NCBI GenBank assembly: GCA_900550135.1
Contig: URQO01000054.1
Coordinates: forward strand, 1-13,647
Direction of reading: 5' to 3'
DNA: 13,647 bases
Source of the DNA: an uncultured Eubacterium sp.
GTDB lineage: Bacteria > Bacillota > Clostridia > Lachnospirales > Lachnospiraceae
Shown: piece after piece, positions 6,533-13,600 of the stretch
Layout of the letters: the number at the start of each line of letters is the position of its first letter
How positions within the stretch are numbered: the stretch's first letter is position 1
The notes under the pieces: model-generated
Database searches by the model: none
Told to the model about the DNA's origin: nothing
The model's input: the letters and a program-made list of their open reading frames with translations, nothing else
Position numbers and translations under genes: made by a program

Positions 6533-6587
6533 TTTCATGTTACTATTTTAATATTTTTATTGCATAGGGCAATAATACTCATTTATT

Positions 6588-7325
6588 CTATTCATACTTA
6601 ACAATTTCCCTTTTAAGTCTTTTGATTATTTTCTTTTCAAGCCTTGAAATATATGATTGGGAAATTCCAAGACTGTCTGCAACTTCTTTTTGGGTCATTT
6701 CCTCTCCATCTGCATTATTAAGACCATATCGCATTTTCACTATTGTTTTTTCACGATTGCTAAGTTTGTCTATTGCTTTATATAACAGCTTTTTTTCAAC
6801 TTCATTTTCTATGTTTTTGGATATAATATCCTCCTCTGTTCCCAAAATATCCGACAACAATAGTTCATTTCCATCCCAGTCAACATTTAATGGCTCATCA
6901 ATGGATACTTCTAATTTTGTTTTGTTGTTTTTTCTTAAATACATTAATATTTCATTTTCTATACATCTTGATGCATAAGTTGCAAGTTTTATATTTTTAT
7001 TTGGATTAAAAGTATTTATTCCTTTTATCAAACCAATAGACCCTATAGATATCAAATCTTCCACCCCTACTCCTGTATTGTCAAATTTTTTTGCAATGTA
7101 AACTACCAGTCTTAAATTATGTTCAATTAATTTTGCCCTACTATCCTGATTATTTTCATCCAATACTTTTCTAATGCAAATGCTTTCCTCTTCACTATCA
7201 AGCGGTGGAGGTAGCACATCATTTCCACCAATGTAAAATATTTCCCCTTCTTTTGAATAAAGCAGCCCTTTTAACATTGCTATCTTTTTTATGTACATTT
7301 TCCCTTTGCCTACTACATTTATCAC
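6588..7325 (-). CDS. sigE: RNA polymerase sigma factor SigE precursor (pro-sigma-E, mother cell)
   Basis: Sigma-E controls early mother-cell sporulation genes and is made as an inactive precursor cut by SpoIIGA. From the GTG at 7323-7325 the protein has 245 residues: a pro-sequence of about 28-30 residues rich in Lys and hydrophobics, then IFYIGGND (29-36) and LPPPLDSEE (38-46), which match the mature start of B. subtilis SigE. Region 2 shows NLRLVVYIAKKFDNTG (70-85), EDLISIGSIGLIKG and KLATYASRCIENEI. Region 4 has the helix-turn-helix TQKEVADSLGISQSYISRLE (211-230). An in-frame ATG nine codons later (7296-7298, behind GGGAAA) is an alternative start. The GTG is preferred because it gives the usual pro-sequence length and a GGGGG site sits 8 bases upstream. 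The upstream spoIIGA frame overlaps this gene by 107 bases, which is odd. Confidence 0.96.
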   Translation of the reverse strand: MINVVGKGKMYIKKIAMLKGLLYSKEGEIFYIGGNDVLPPPLDSEEESICIRKVLDENNQDSRAKLIEHNLRLVVYIAKKFDNTGVGVEDLISIGSIGLIKGINTFNPNKNIKLATYASRCIENEILMYLRKNNKTKLEVSIDEPLNVDWDGNELLLSDILGTEEDIISKNIENEVEKKLLYKAIDKLSNREKTIVKMRYGLNNADGEEMTQKEVADSLGISQSYISRLEKKIIKRLKREIVKYE

Positions 7326-8127
7326 TTTGCTTTCCCCCTATTTTTAATAAATCAGGATGTAATATCATACTATAATTGTTGCTTATTTTTCCTTTATAAA
7401 CTCCAATAATGACGTTTGTATATATCTGATGGTTTACTGTCATTTTTTCAAATACATATGCATTCATTAAACCTGTTTTACCTACAGACTTAAAAGGAAT
7501 ATACAAAACTTTTTGATTGTTTGTAATAAAATCTTTAACCACTTTTTCCTCTGCTACAGATACCGGCTTATTTGTTCCCGGCTCATAAAGATTGTTTCCT
7601 GTATCTTTCAACGCCCTTATTTTTATTTCTTTTTCTCCATTATATATATCAACATCAAAAATTAACTGTTCCTGTTTTATACTCTTTAATGTAAAATTAA
7701 ACATCATACCAACTGATATGGCAAGAACAACAGCCATTAGTATTGTATTTTTTGCCGTGTATTTAACCGGCACCACATTTATTATTCCATTCAACAAAAA
7801 TGTAATTACATATGTTGCTGTTACTCTTCTTAAGCAGACATTTACTGTTGCTTTACCAAATGCAATTACTACCATGATTGTTACAACTACAAGATAAGTC
7901 ATTATAGTTTTAATTAAAAAATTAAACTCAACAACAAGATTTATAGCTGCATAAGTTGCCCCCAGCATGGCACCTGCAATTATTCTATGGATCTTTGTTT
8001 CCGCTGCAAGCACCGTTTTTGTAATTATTAATACAATGAAATCCAAAAGAAAATTATAGATAAAATAAACATCTAAATATATGTATATAAAGCTCACCCC
8101 TTTTGTACATATTATAGATGTTGTCAT
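7219..8127 (-). CDS. spoIIGA: Sporulation sigma-E processing peptidase SpoIIGA (start and end uncertain)
   Basis: A membrane-embedded aspartic protease that cleaves pro-sigma-E after signalling from the forespore. The N-terminal half has about five hydrophobic membrane segments between residues 14 and 146. The cytoplasmic half carries ALKDTGNNLYEP (172-183), where Asp175 in DTGN matches the catalytic Asp, and the family's C-terminal LHPDLLK (256-262). It immediately precedes its substrate gene. I list the longest frame (ATG at 8125-8127, 302 codons), but that ATG has no ribosome binding site and lies inside the apparent promoter. The best site, AGGGGTGA, points to codon 14 (ATA at 8086-8088), exactly where IYIYLDV aligns with B. 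subtilis MKIYLDV. A GTG at 8095-8097 overlaps that site. The last 37 codons after KIGG look out of frame; one extra G in the G5 run at 7334-7338 would end the protein at a TGA overlapping the sigE GTG. Confidence 0.85.
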   Translation of the reverse strand: MTTSIICTKGVSFIYIYLDVYFIYNFLLDFIVLIITKTVLAAETKIHRIIAGAMLGATYAAINLVVEFNFLIKTIMTYLVVVTIMVVIAFGKATVNVCLRRVTATYVITFLLNGIINVVPVKYTAKNTILMAVVLAISVGMMFNFTLKSIKQEQLIFDVDIYNGEKEIKIRALKDTGNNLYEPGTNKPVSVAEEKVVKDFITNNQKVLYIPFKSVGKTGLMNAYVFEKMTVNHQIYTNVIIGVYKGKISNNYSMILHPDLLKIGGKQSDKCSRQRENVHKKDSNVKRAALFKRRGNILHWWK

Positions 8128-8144
8128 AAGAAAAGTCTGTCGAT
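8111..8144 (-). promoter_or_regulatory. Candidate Spo0A-activated promoter of spoIIGA-sigE with 0A box
   Basis: On the minus strand TCGACA (8138-8143) and a perfect TATAAT (8111-8116) are 21 bases apart. The B. subtilis spoIIG promoter is known for an over-long 22-base spacer bridged by Spo0A. The -35 overlaps TGTCGAT (8138-8144, opposite strand), 6 of 7 to the 0A box TGTCGAA. Transcription would start near 8104, downstream of the ATG at 8127. Confidence 0.6.
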
Positions 8145-8288
8145 TTCACTCCTATATAAAGATTTTATTTGTTGACACATATTATTAGATTCTATATTCC
8201 ACAACTGCTTACATTACAACTAATCAGAAAATATGTTGAAAACTATAAGGAGGATTATCCCATGTCATACAAAGTGTCCAAGAATGCA

Positions 8289-8329
8289 AAAACAGAGTCA
8301 TATGCATATCATGCCTACGACTCTGTTTT
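8289..8329 (-). terminator. Rho-independent terminator of ftsZ
   Basis: In the minus-strand RNA the arms 8316-8329 and 8289-8302 form a 14-bp stem (one G-U pair). After one mismatch it is extended by three more pairs to a 5-base loop, and it is followed by five U residues. It lies 22 bases after the ftsZ stop and separates ftsZ from spoIIGA. The rest of the 8128-8350 spacer holds the spoIIGA promoter and a plus-strand ribosome binding site with a short frame, described under findings. Confidence 0.88.
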
Positions 8330-8350
8330 GTGTTGTATTGTTTTAATTCC

Positions 8351-9478
8351 TTATTTATTTCTTAAGAAATCAGGAATATTTAATGGTCTTTCTTCAATAT
8401 TGCTCTGTGACTGCTGTGGAGTCTGAACTGTTCTTCCTGTTTCAGCCTTTGGAGCAGTTGATGCTGTGTTTCCAAAAGAGAATGTCTTCTTTACTCCACC
8501 CATTCCAAAAGGTGATGCCTTTGGTGTTGTGTCACCAATACCTGTAGCCATAACTGTAATTGAACATTCATCAGGATATGCATCGTCATATCTCACACCG
8601 AAGATAATGTTTGCATCATCACCTGCAAGTTCCTGTACATAGCTTGCAGCTTCATTTGCTTCAAATAAGCTAACATCACCAGTGATGTTGATGATAACAT
8701 TCTTAGCTCCATCGATTTTTGTTTCAAGAAGAGGTGATGTAACAGCCTGCTGTACAGCCTGTGATGCCTTGTCATCTCCACTTGCTTCACCAATACCGAT
8801 ATGTGCAATACCTGCATCTCTCATAACTGTCTGAACATCAGCAAAGTCAAGGTTGATTAATGCCGGTACGTTGATTAAGTCTGTAATACCCTGAACTGAC
8901 TGCTGTAATACTTCATCAGCCTTCTTTAATGCTTCAGGCATTGTTGTTCTCTTGTCAACGATTTCTAATAACTTATCATTTGGAATAACAATAAGAGTAT
9001 CTACATTTGGTTTTAATCTTTCGATTCCTGCAAGAGCGTTGTTCATACGTGCTCTTGATTCAAATCTAAAAGGCTTTGTAACTACACCAACTGTAAGAGC
9101 ACCCTGCTCTCTTGCAACACGTGCAACAACAGGAGCGGCACCTGTACCTGTTCCGCCTCCCATACCACATGTTACGAATACCATGTCGGCACCTTTTAAT
9201 AACTGTGCTAATTCTTCAACATTTTCTTCTGCAGCTGCTTCACCAACTTCAGGCTTTGCTCCTGCACCAAGTCCCTTTGTAATCTTTTCACCAATCTGTA
9301 AAGTTGTTGGGGCTTTGCTTCTCTTTAACACCTGAGCGTCAGAGTTTACTGAAATAAATTCTACCCCTCCGATGTTCTCATCTATCATTCTATTTACGGC
9401 ATTGTTTCCTGCACCACCAACGCCTACAACTATAATCTTTGCTACTGCTTCACTTTCGTTTGTAGTAATTTCTAACAA
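8351..9478 (-). CDS. ftsZ: Cell division protein FtsZ
   Basis: Bacterial tubulin homologue that polymerises into the division ring. The 375-residue protein shows the nucleotide-binding GVGGAGNNAVNRM (19-31), the tubulin signature GGGTGTG (107-113), the synergy (T7) loop NLDFADV (209-215) that completes the neighbouring subunit's GTPase site, a variable linker from about residue 320, and the C-terminal peptide LNIPDFLRNK that binds partners such as FtsA or SepF. The start is a TTG at 9476-9478, with AGGAGG 8 bases upstream; no in-frame ATG comes before the GTP-binding motif. It has its own promoter and terminator. It follows divIB with no ftsA between them. Confidence 0.98.
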   Translation of the reverse strand: MLEITTNESEAVAKIIVVGVGGAGNNAVNRMIDENIGGVEFISVNSDAQVLKRSKAPTTLQIGEKITKGLGAGAKPEVGEAAAEENVEELAQLLKGADMVFVTCGMGGGTGTGAAPVVARVAREQGALTVGVVTKPFRFESRARMNNALAGIERLKPNVDTLIVIPNDKLLEIVDKRTTMPEALKKADEVLQQSVQGITDLINVPALINLDFADVQTVMRDAGIAHIGIGEASGDDKASQAVQQAVTSPLLETKIDGAKNVIINITGDVSLFEANEAASYVQELAGDDANIIFGVRYDDAYPDECSITVMATGIGDTTPKASPFGMGGVKKTFSFGNTASTAPKAETGRTVQTPQQSQSNIEERPLNIPDFLRNK

Positions 9479-9556
9479 GAGTTTATCCTCCTTCGTTTTT
9501 ACATTTTATTAAATTTGGCCACAGTATGTGGACATAATATTAGCCATACTTCATAT

Positions 9557-9585
9557 ATAATATAATTATTTGAAGAAAATATCAA
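9557..9585 (-). promoter_or_regulatory. Sigma-A promoter of ftsZ
   Basis: On the minus strand TTGATA (9580-9585) and TATTAT (9557-9562) are separated by 17 bases; each is 5 of 6 to consensus. The start would lie near 9550, giving a ~70-base leader containing a small CCACA/TGTGG hairpin. ftsZ can thus be expressed apart from the upstream wall-synthesis genes. Confidence 0.7.
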
Positions 9586-9589
9586 TACT

Positions 9590-10384
9590 TTATTTACTTT
9601 TTTCTTCACTTTTTTTCAAAGTGTAACTGCCATCTTCACTTGCATGCTTCATATTCAAAGTTCCTGAATACTTAATTACATTCTTATGCATATCGTTAAA
9701 ATCTTTTAATTTTTTGTCTAAATTAAGATTTTTTCCAAGCTGCACTTTTACTTTTTTCACTTTAACTGTTATTTCATTTTTTTCATTTAAAACTATCTTC
9801 TTTGTTGTAAAACTGTATTCCTGAACTTTGGAAGTTACATCCAAAATATATTGAAGGCCTTTGTTATTCTTTGTTTCTATTTTCTTGTATAATTTTAATT
9901 TTGAGTATTGAAGACCTTTAACTTCAGGTATTTTTTTTGACTTTTTATTTTTCTCCGTTGAATTTATTTCAATTTTTTTACTGCTCTCTTTTAAAATAAT
10001 TCCATTTTCGTCAAAATAATAATACTTTTTATTGTCCAATATGTAACCTTTAAGTTTTTTCTCATATCCGGTAATTTTAACCGATGTAGGAGATGTAAGT
10101 TTTACACTGTAATCCTCAAACATTTCCAGTTTTTCGCTTTTTCCAATTTTGTTTTTAAACCAGAAAACAAATGTGTTGTCAATGTTCCTTTTTCCAATAT
10201 AATCCCTCACTTCCTGATTTGTAAATTGTCCCAAATCCAGTGAAGTCTCAACGGTCTGCAGTTTAAATCCAAACACAATAATAAGTATAATGGCAATAAT
10301 TGCTGCCAAAATTCCCAAAAAAATTTTAAACCACTTTTTCAAACGCCTTCCACGTTTTCTTTTCAGCTTTCTTGTACTTCTCAT
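9590..10384 (-). CDS. divIB: Cell division protein DivIB/FtsQ
   Basis: Bitopic divisome protein that forms a complex with FtsL and DivIC and links to septal peptidoglycan synthesis. The 264-residue product (B. subtilis DivIB is about the same length) has a very basic cytoplasmic tail (1-20, many Arg/Lys), one membrane segment (about 21-40), a POTRA-like region (about 41-110, with TNQEVRDYIG and SVKITGYEKK), and then the beta domain with YYYFDENGI (121-129), a typical FtsQ/DivIB pattern. The C-terminal half is extremely lysine-rich and poorly conserved, so assignment rests on topology, the ENGI motif and position between ftsW and ftsZ. The ATG follows TAGGAG, whose TAG is also the ftsW stop codon, implying tight translational coupling. 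Confidence 0.88.
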   Translation of the reverse strand: MRSTRKLKRKRGRRLKKWFKIFLGILAAIIAIILIIVFGFKLQTVETSLDLGQFTNQEVRDYIGKRNIDNTFVFWFKNKIGKSEKLEMFEDYSVKLTSPTSVKITGYEKKLKGYILDNKKYYYFDENGIILKESSKKIEINSTEKNKKSKKIPEVKGLQYSKLKLYKKIETKNNKGLQYILDVTSKVQEYSFTTKKIVLNEKNEITVKVKKVKVQLGKNLNLDKKLKDFNDMHKNVIKYSGTLNMKHASEDGSYTLKKSEEKSK

Positions 10385-10392
10385 AAATACTC

Positions 10393-11574
10393 CTAGTGAA
10401 TCTTTTTAATCCTACGTGACACTGATAAAACCAACCCCATTTCAACCATTAAGAACAAAAGCGATGTTCCACCATAACTGATAAATGGAAGTGACACACC
10501 TGTGTTTGGAATAAAGTTTGTAACAACGGCAATGTTTAACACTACCTGTAATGAAATATGTGTCATAACACCAATTACAAGCATTGACCCAAACAAATCC
10601 GGAGCATTACTTGCAATAATTCTCATTCTTCTTATCATAAATACAAACAAAGCTATAATGCACACCGCGCCAAATATTCCAAGTTCCTCGCATATAATCG
10701 AAAAAATCATGTCATTTGTAGCCTCAGGTACAAAACCAAGCTTCTGGGCACTGTTTCCCAAGCCTTTTCCAAACAGGCCTCCGGAACCAATTGCATAAAG
10801 TCCCTGCATAACCTGATAACCTGTTCCGTCAACAAATTCTTCAGGATTTCTCCAAACTGCAATTCTGCTAAATCTAAATCCAAGGTCTGAAAACTGTCCT
10901 AGGAAAAACAGCGAAATACTGCCCGCTATCGCACCACCAATAATCACCCCTGTAAAATGTTTTGAAGCACCGGCTATCATAATCATAATGGCGCCAATAC
11001 CAAATACAATAAGTGCCGAACTTAAGTTTGATGTAAGTACAAACAAAAGAATACCTGCCACAATGGTAATACTATAAATCTGCCAACACATTTTTCCATG
11101 TTTTAATGCTGTACTTTTGCACTTTGACAACATATATGCTGTCATTATAATAACTGCTATCTTAACAGCCTCAGCAGGCTGAAACTGAATTACCTTTAGG
11201 TTTACCCAACGTCTGGCACCGTTTGCCTCAACGCCAAGGGGTGTTCTAACCAAAAATATTGTTGCCACTGCAGCACCATATATAAACTTACTTAATTTTT
11301 TCCAAAACCTGTAATCTACAAAAGTAACTATAAGCATAGGCACAAGCCCTATAATTGTAGAAAATATCTGATTTTTCAAAAAGTAAGCAGAATCACCACG
11401 CTGATTCAGTGCTGAATAAGAACTTGCACTGTAAAGCAAAACATAGCCTAACAGCATTATAAAAATCCACACAAACAAAAGGCTATAATCAAAATAGCCA
11501 CCTGTTCTTGATTTTTTTTGTTTTGTTACCACTTCCTCTTCTCCTGAAGCCGGATTATATTCTTTCTTTGCCAT
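10393..11574 (-). CDS. ftsW: SEDS-family peptidoglycan polymerase FtsW
   Basis: A multi-pass membrane glycosyltransferase that polymerises lipid II at the septum with a class B PBP. With 393 residues it shows about ten membrane segments and the SEDS motifs: ARRWVNL (120-126), FQPAEAVKI (131-139), SNLSSALIV (182-190), RFSRIAVWRNP (234-244), GSGGLFGKGLGNS (263-275), VPEATNDMIFSIICEELG (282-299; Asp288 is the presumed catalytic Asp) and NTGVSLPFISYGG (357-369). SpoVE or RodA are the alternatives; position between murD and divIB favours FtsW. A GTG 12 bases further upstream would extend it, but the GGAG site lies inside that extension and serves the ATG at 11572-11574, chosen here. murG, often next in this order, is absent. 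Confidence 0.94.
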   Translation of the reverse strand: MAKKEYNPASGEEEVVTKQKKSRTGGYFDYSLLFVWIFIMLLGYVLLYSASSYSALNQRGDSAYFLKNQIFSTIIGLVPMLIVTFVDYRFWKKLSKFIYGAAVATIFLVRTPLGVEANGARRWVNLKVIQFQPAEAVKIAVIIMTAYMLSKCKSTALKHGKMCWQIYSITIVAGILLFVLTSNLSSALIVFGIGAIMIMIAGASKHFTGVIIGGAIAGSISLFFLGQFSDLGFRFSRIAVWRNPEEFVDGTGYQVMQGLYAIGSGGLFGKGLGNSAQKLGFVPEATNDMIFSIICEELGIFGAVCIIALFVFMIRRMRIIASNAPDLFGSMLVIGVMTHISLQVVLNIAVVTNFIPNTGVSLPFISYGGTSLLFLMVEMGLVLSVSRRIKKIH

Positions 11575-11595
11575 TATTCTCCACACTTTTTTACT

Positions 11596-12951
11596 TTATA
11601 GTTGGTTTACAAAATCCTTAAACATATCTCCACGCTGTTCATAACTGTCAAACATATCCCAACTTGCACATGCAGGAGAAAGCAATACTGCATCCCCCGG
11701 CTCTGCATTTTTCTTACATTCATCTACTGCTTCTTTTAATGATTTTGTAAATATAATGTTTTCAAAACCATATTTTTTTACAGTAGTAGCAATCTGATTT
11801 GCAGTATCACCAAATAATACGAGACATTTTACTTTTCCTTTAAGTTCTTTTGCCCAATCATCAAACTGAACCTTTTTATCATAACCACCTGCTATTAAAA
11901 CAGTTGGTCTTGTCATTGCCTGAATGGCCTTTATTGATGCATCAGTATTTGTTCCCTTTGAATCATTATAATACAAAACATCATCAACAGTTTTAACATA
12001 TTCTATTCTATGTTCCACTGCTTTAAACTTTCTAATTGCTTCTTTGATTACATCAGCAGGCACTCCCATATTGATGGTAATACCAATTGCTGCCATAATA
12101 TTTTCAATGTTGTGTATTCCAACCAAAGTTGTATCTTCAGTTGTTGTTATAACATTCTTTTGCCCCTTTTGTGCATAAACAATGTTTTTTCCTTCCAAAT
12201 ATATGCCTTCATCTAAAGTCTGTCTGCTACTAAACCATATGATTCTATTATGTAATTTTGGTGCATAATTTCTTAATATTTCATCTTCATAATTTAAAAT
12301 AATAGGTGCATCGCTGTCCTGATTTTTACAGATGCTCATTTTTACATCTGTGTAACATTCCATTGTGTAATGTCTGTTTAAGTGATCAGGAGTAATATTA
12401 AGCACAGCACTTACATCAGGCTTAAACCTGTGTATTGTTTCAAGCTGGAAACTGCTGATTTCTGCAACTGTTACTGTATCATCTGTAGAATCAAATGCTA
12501 TACGTGTATAAGGTGTTCCAATGTTTCCAACAACATTTACATCCTTAAAATATGCTGATAAAATCTCTCCTACCAGTGCTGTTGTTGTAGTTTTACCATT
12601 GGTACCGGTAATTGCTGCAAGTTTTCCCTTACCTACTATGTATGCAAGTTCAACTTCGCCCCAAATAGGAACTTCTGCATCTCTTACTTTATTGACAAAT
12701 GGTGCATCAATAGCAATGCCCGGGCTTAAAATCATCAAATCTGTATCATTTATCACTTCATCTGACAAGTCGCCAAGGACAACATTTACATTGCTGTTAT
12801 CTTCTAATCTTGATAATATATCTTCCTTAACCAACTTTTCATTTCCATCATATATAGTAACTGTTGCCCCAACTTTTTTTAACAAATCAGTTGCTGCAAT
12901 TCCACTTTTTCCGGAACCTGCCACCAATACTTTCTTATCTTTTAATTCCAT
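11596..12951 (-). CDS. murD: UDP-N-acetylmuramoylalanine--D-glutamate ligase
   Basis: Cytoplasmic Mur ligase adding D-glutamate to UDP-MurNAc-L-Ala with ATP. At 451 residues it is standard length. Visible: an N-terminal Rossmann-like domain with VAGSGKSGIAA (10-20) and LSPGI (75-79), the ATP P-loop TGTNGKTTTT (115-124), EISSFQLE (163-170), NITPDHLNRH (184-193) followed by Lys203 in TDVKMSI (the usually carbamylated Lys), the HNIENIMAAI segment, YNDSKGTN, and AGGYDKK and SPACASWD in the C-terminal domain. The ATG follows AAGGAG by 6 bases. It ends 21 bases before ftsW. A 126-base gap separates it from mraY; I saw no convincing promoter or terminator there, so a single transcript is likely. Confidence 0.98.
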   Translation of the reverse strand: MELKDKKVLVAGSGKSGIAATDLLKKVGATVTIYDGNEKLVKEDILSRLEDNSNVNVVLGDLSDEVINDTDLMILSPGIAIDAPFVNKVRDAEVPIWGEVELAYIVGKGKLAAITGTNGKTTTTALVGEILSAYFKDVNVVGNIGTPYTRIAFDSTDDTVTVAEISSFQLETIHRFKPDVSAVLNITPDHLNRHYTMECYTDVKMSICKNQDSDAPIILNYEDEILRNYAPKLHNRIIWFSSRQTLDEGIYLEGKNIVYAQKGQKNVITTTEDTTLVGIHNIENIMAAIGITINMGVPADVIKEAIRKFKAVEHRIEYVKTVDDVLYYNDSKGTNTDASIKAIQAMTRPTVLIAGGYDKKVQFDDWAKELKGKVKCLVLFGDTANQIATTVKKYGFENIIFTKSLKEAVDECKKNAEPGDAVLLSPACASWDMFDSYEQRGDMFKDFVNQL

Positions 12952-13077
12952 TTCTTTCTCCTTATAGTTATTAACATTAACACTGCTATTGCTCTTTCAA
13001 ATGTAAGTTTTAAAAATAAACATAACTGCCACTCTTTAGAGTATAAGTATGCCCAGAGTTAATATGGCTGTTGTTCT

Positions 13078-13600
13078 TTATAGTGCAAGATATGCTACTA
13101 AACACAATATTGCTGTAACTGTTGCAAAAGCTGCAACTACCTGAGTTTCTGCATATCCGCTTTCCTGAAAATGATGATGAAGTGGTGCCATCTTAAACAC
13201 TCTTCTTCCCGCACCATATTTTTTCTTTGTATATTTAAACCATCCAACCTGAATAATGTCAGACAATGATTCAACAAGATAAATAAACGCCACAATCAAT
13301 ATAAATATAGGCATTTTAAGCATAAACGCCATGGCTGACACAAATCCGCCAAGTGCAAGGGAGCCTGTATCTCCCATAAATACTCTTGCAGGATAAACAT
13401 TGTATAAGAAAAATCCCAAAAGTCCACCTACAAAAGCAGCCGATATTGGTTCAAGTCCTGTTCCATAAGCCACTGCCGTAAAGAATACCGCAATAATAAT
13501 TGTAACACTAGTTGCCAATCCATCAAGACCGTCTGTTAGGTTTGCTCCATTTACAGTACCAAGCACTGCAATAAAAATAAATGGTATAAACAGCCACATT
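13078..13600 (-). CDS. mraY: Phospho-N-acetylmuramoyl-pentapeptide transferase (5' part missing)
   Basis: MraY transfers phospho-MurNAc-pentapeptide to undecaprenyl phosphate, making lipid I in the membrane. Only the C-terminal ~174 codons are present, roughly the last half of a ~320-residue protein. Counting from the first visible Met (codon 13597-13599), the motifs are NLTDGLDGLA (20-29, catalytic Asp pair), PARVFMGDTGS (70-80) and the histidine loop APLHHHF (138-144), with several membrane segments. That Met is internal, not the start: genomic sequence stops at 13600, where adapter begins, so the true 5' end is lost. It heads the visible murD-ftsW-divIB-ftsZ series. Confidence 0.95.

Noticed and set aside
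5812..6567. Two plus-strand open frames of 127 and 116 codons over sigG
   Set aside because: Both are antisense to conserved sigG sequence, lack ribosome binding sites and show only low-complexity hydrophobic sequence.
6541..6575. TTATTGC/GCAATAA hairpin after sigE as a terminator
   Set aside because: The stem is only 7 bp, and in the sigE direction it is followed by A residues, not T, so it would not act as a standard terminator.
8952..9335. 127-codon plus-strand open frame inside ftsZ
   Set aside because: It is antisense to the most conserved part of ftsZ, has no ribosome binding site and no recognisable domain; it is a by-product of ftsZ codon use.
9515..9535. CCACA/TGTGG inverted repeat in the ftsZ leader as an operator or riboswitch
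   Set aside because: Only 5 bp with a 3-base spacer; such short symmetry is expected by chance and matches no known site.
12521..12967. 148-codon plus-strand open frame opposite murD
   Set aside because: Antisense to the MurD ATP-binding region, no ribosome binding site, no recognisable motif.
12952..13077. Promoter in the mraY-murD gap (TTGAAA followed by TAATGT)
   Set aside because: The spacing is 15 and the -10 is poor; co-transcription from mraY explains murD expression.
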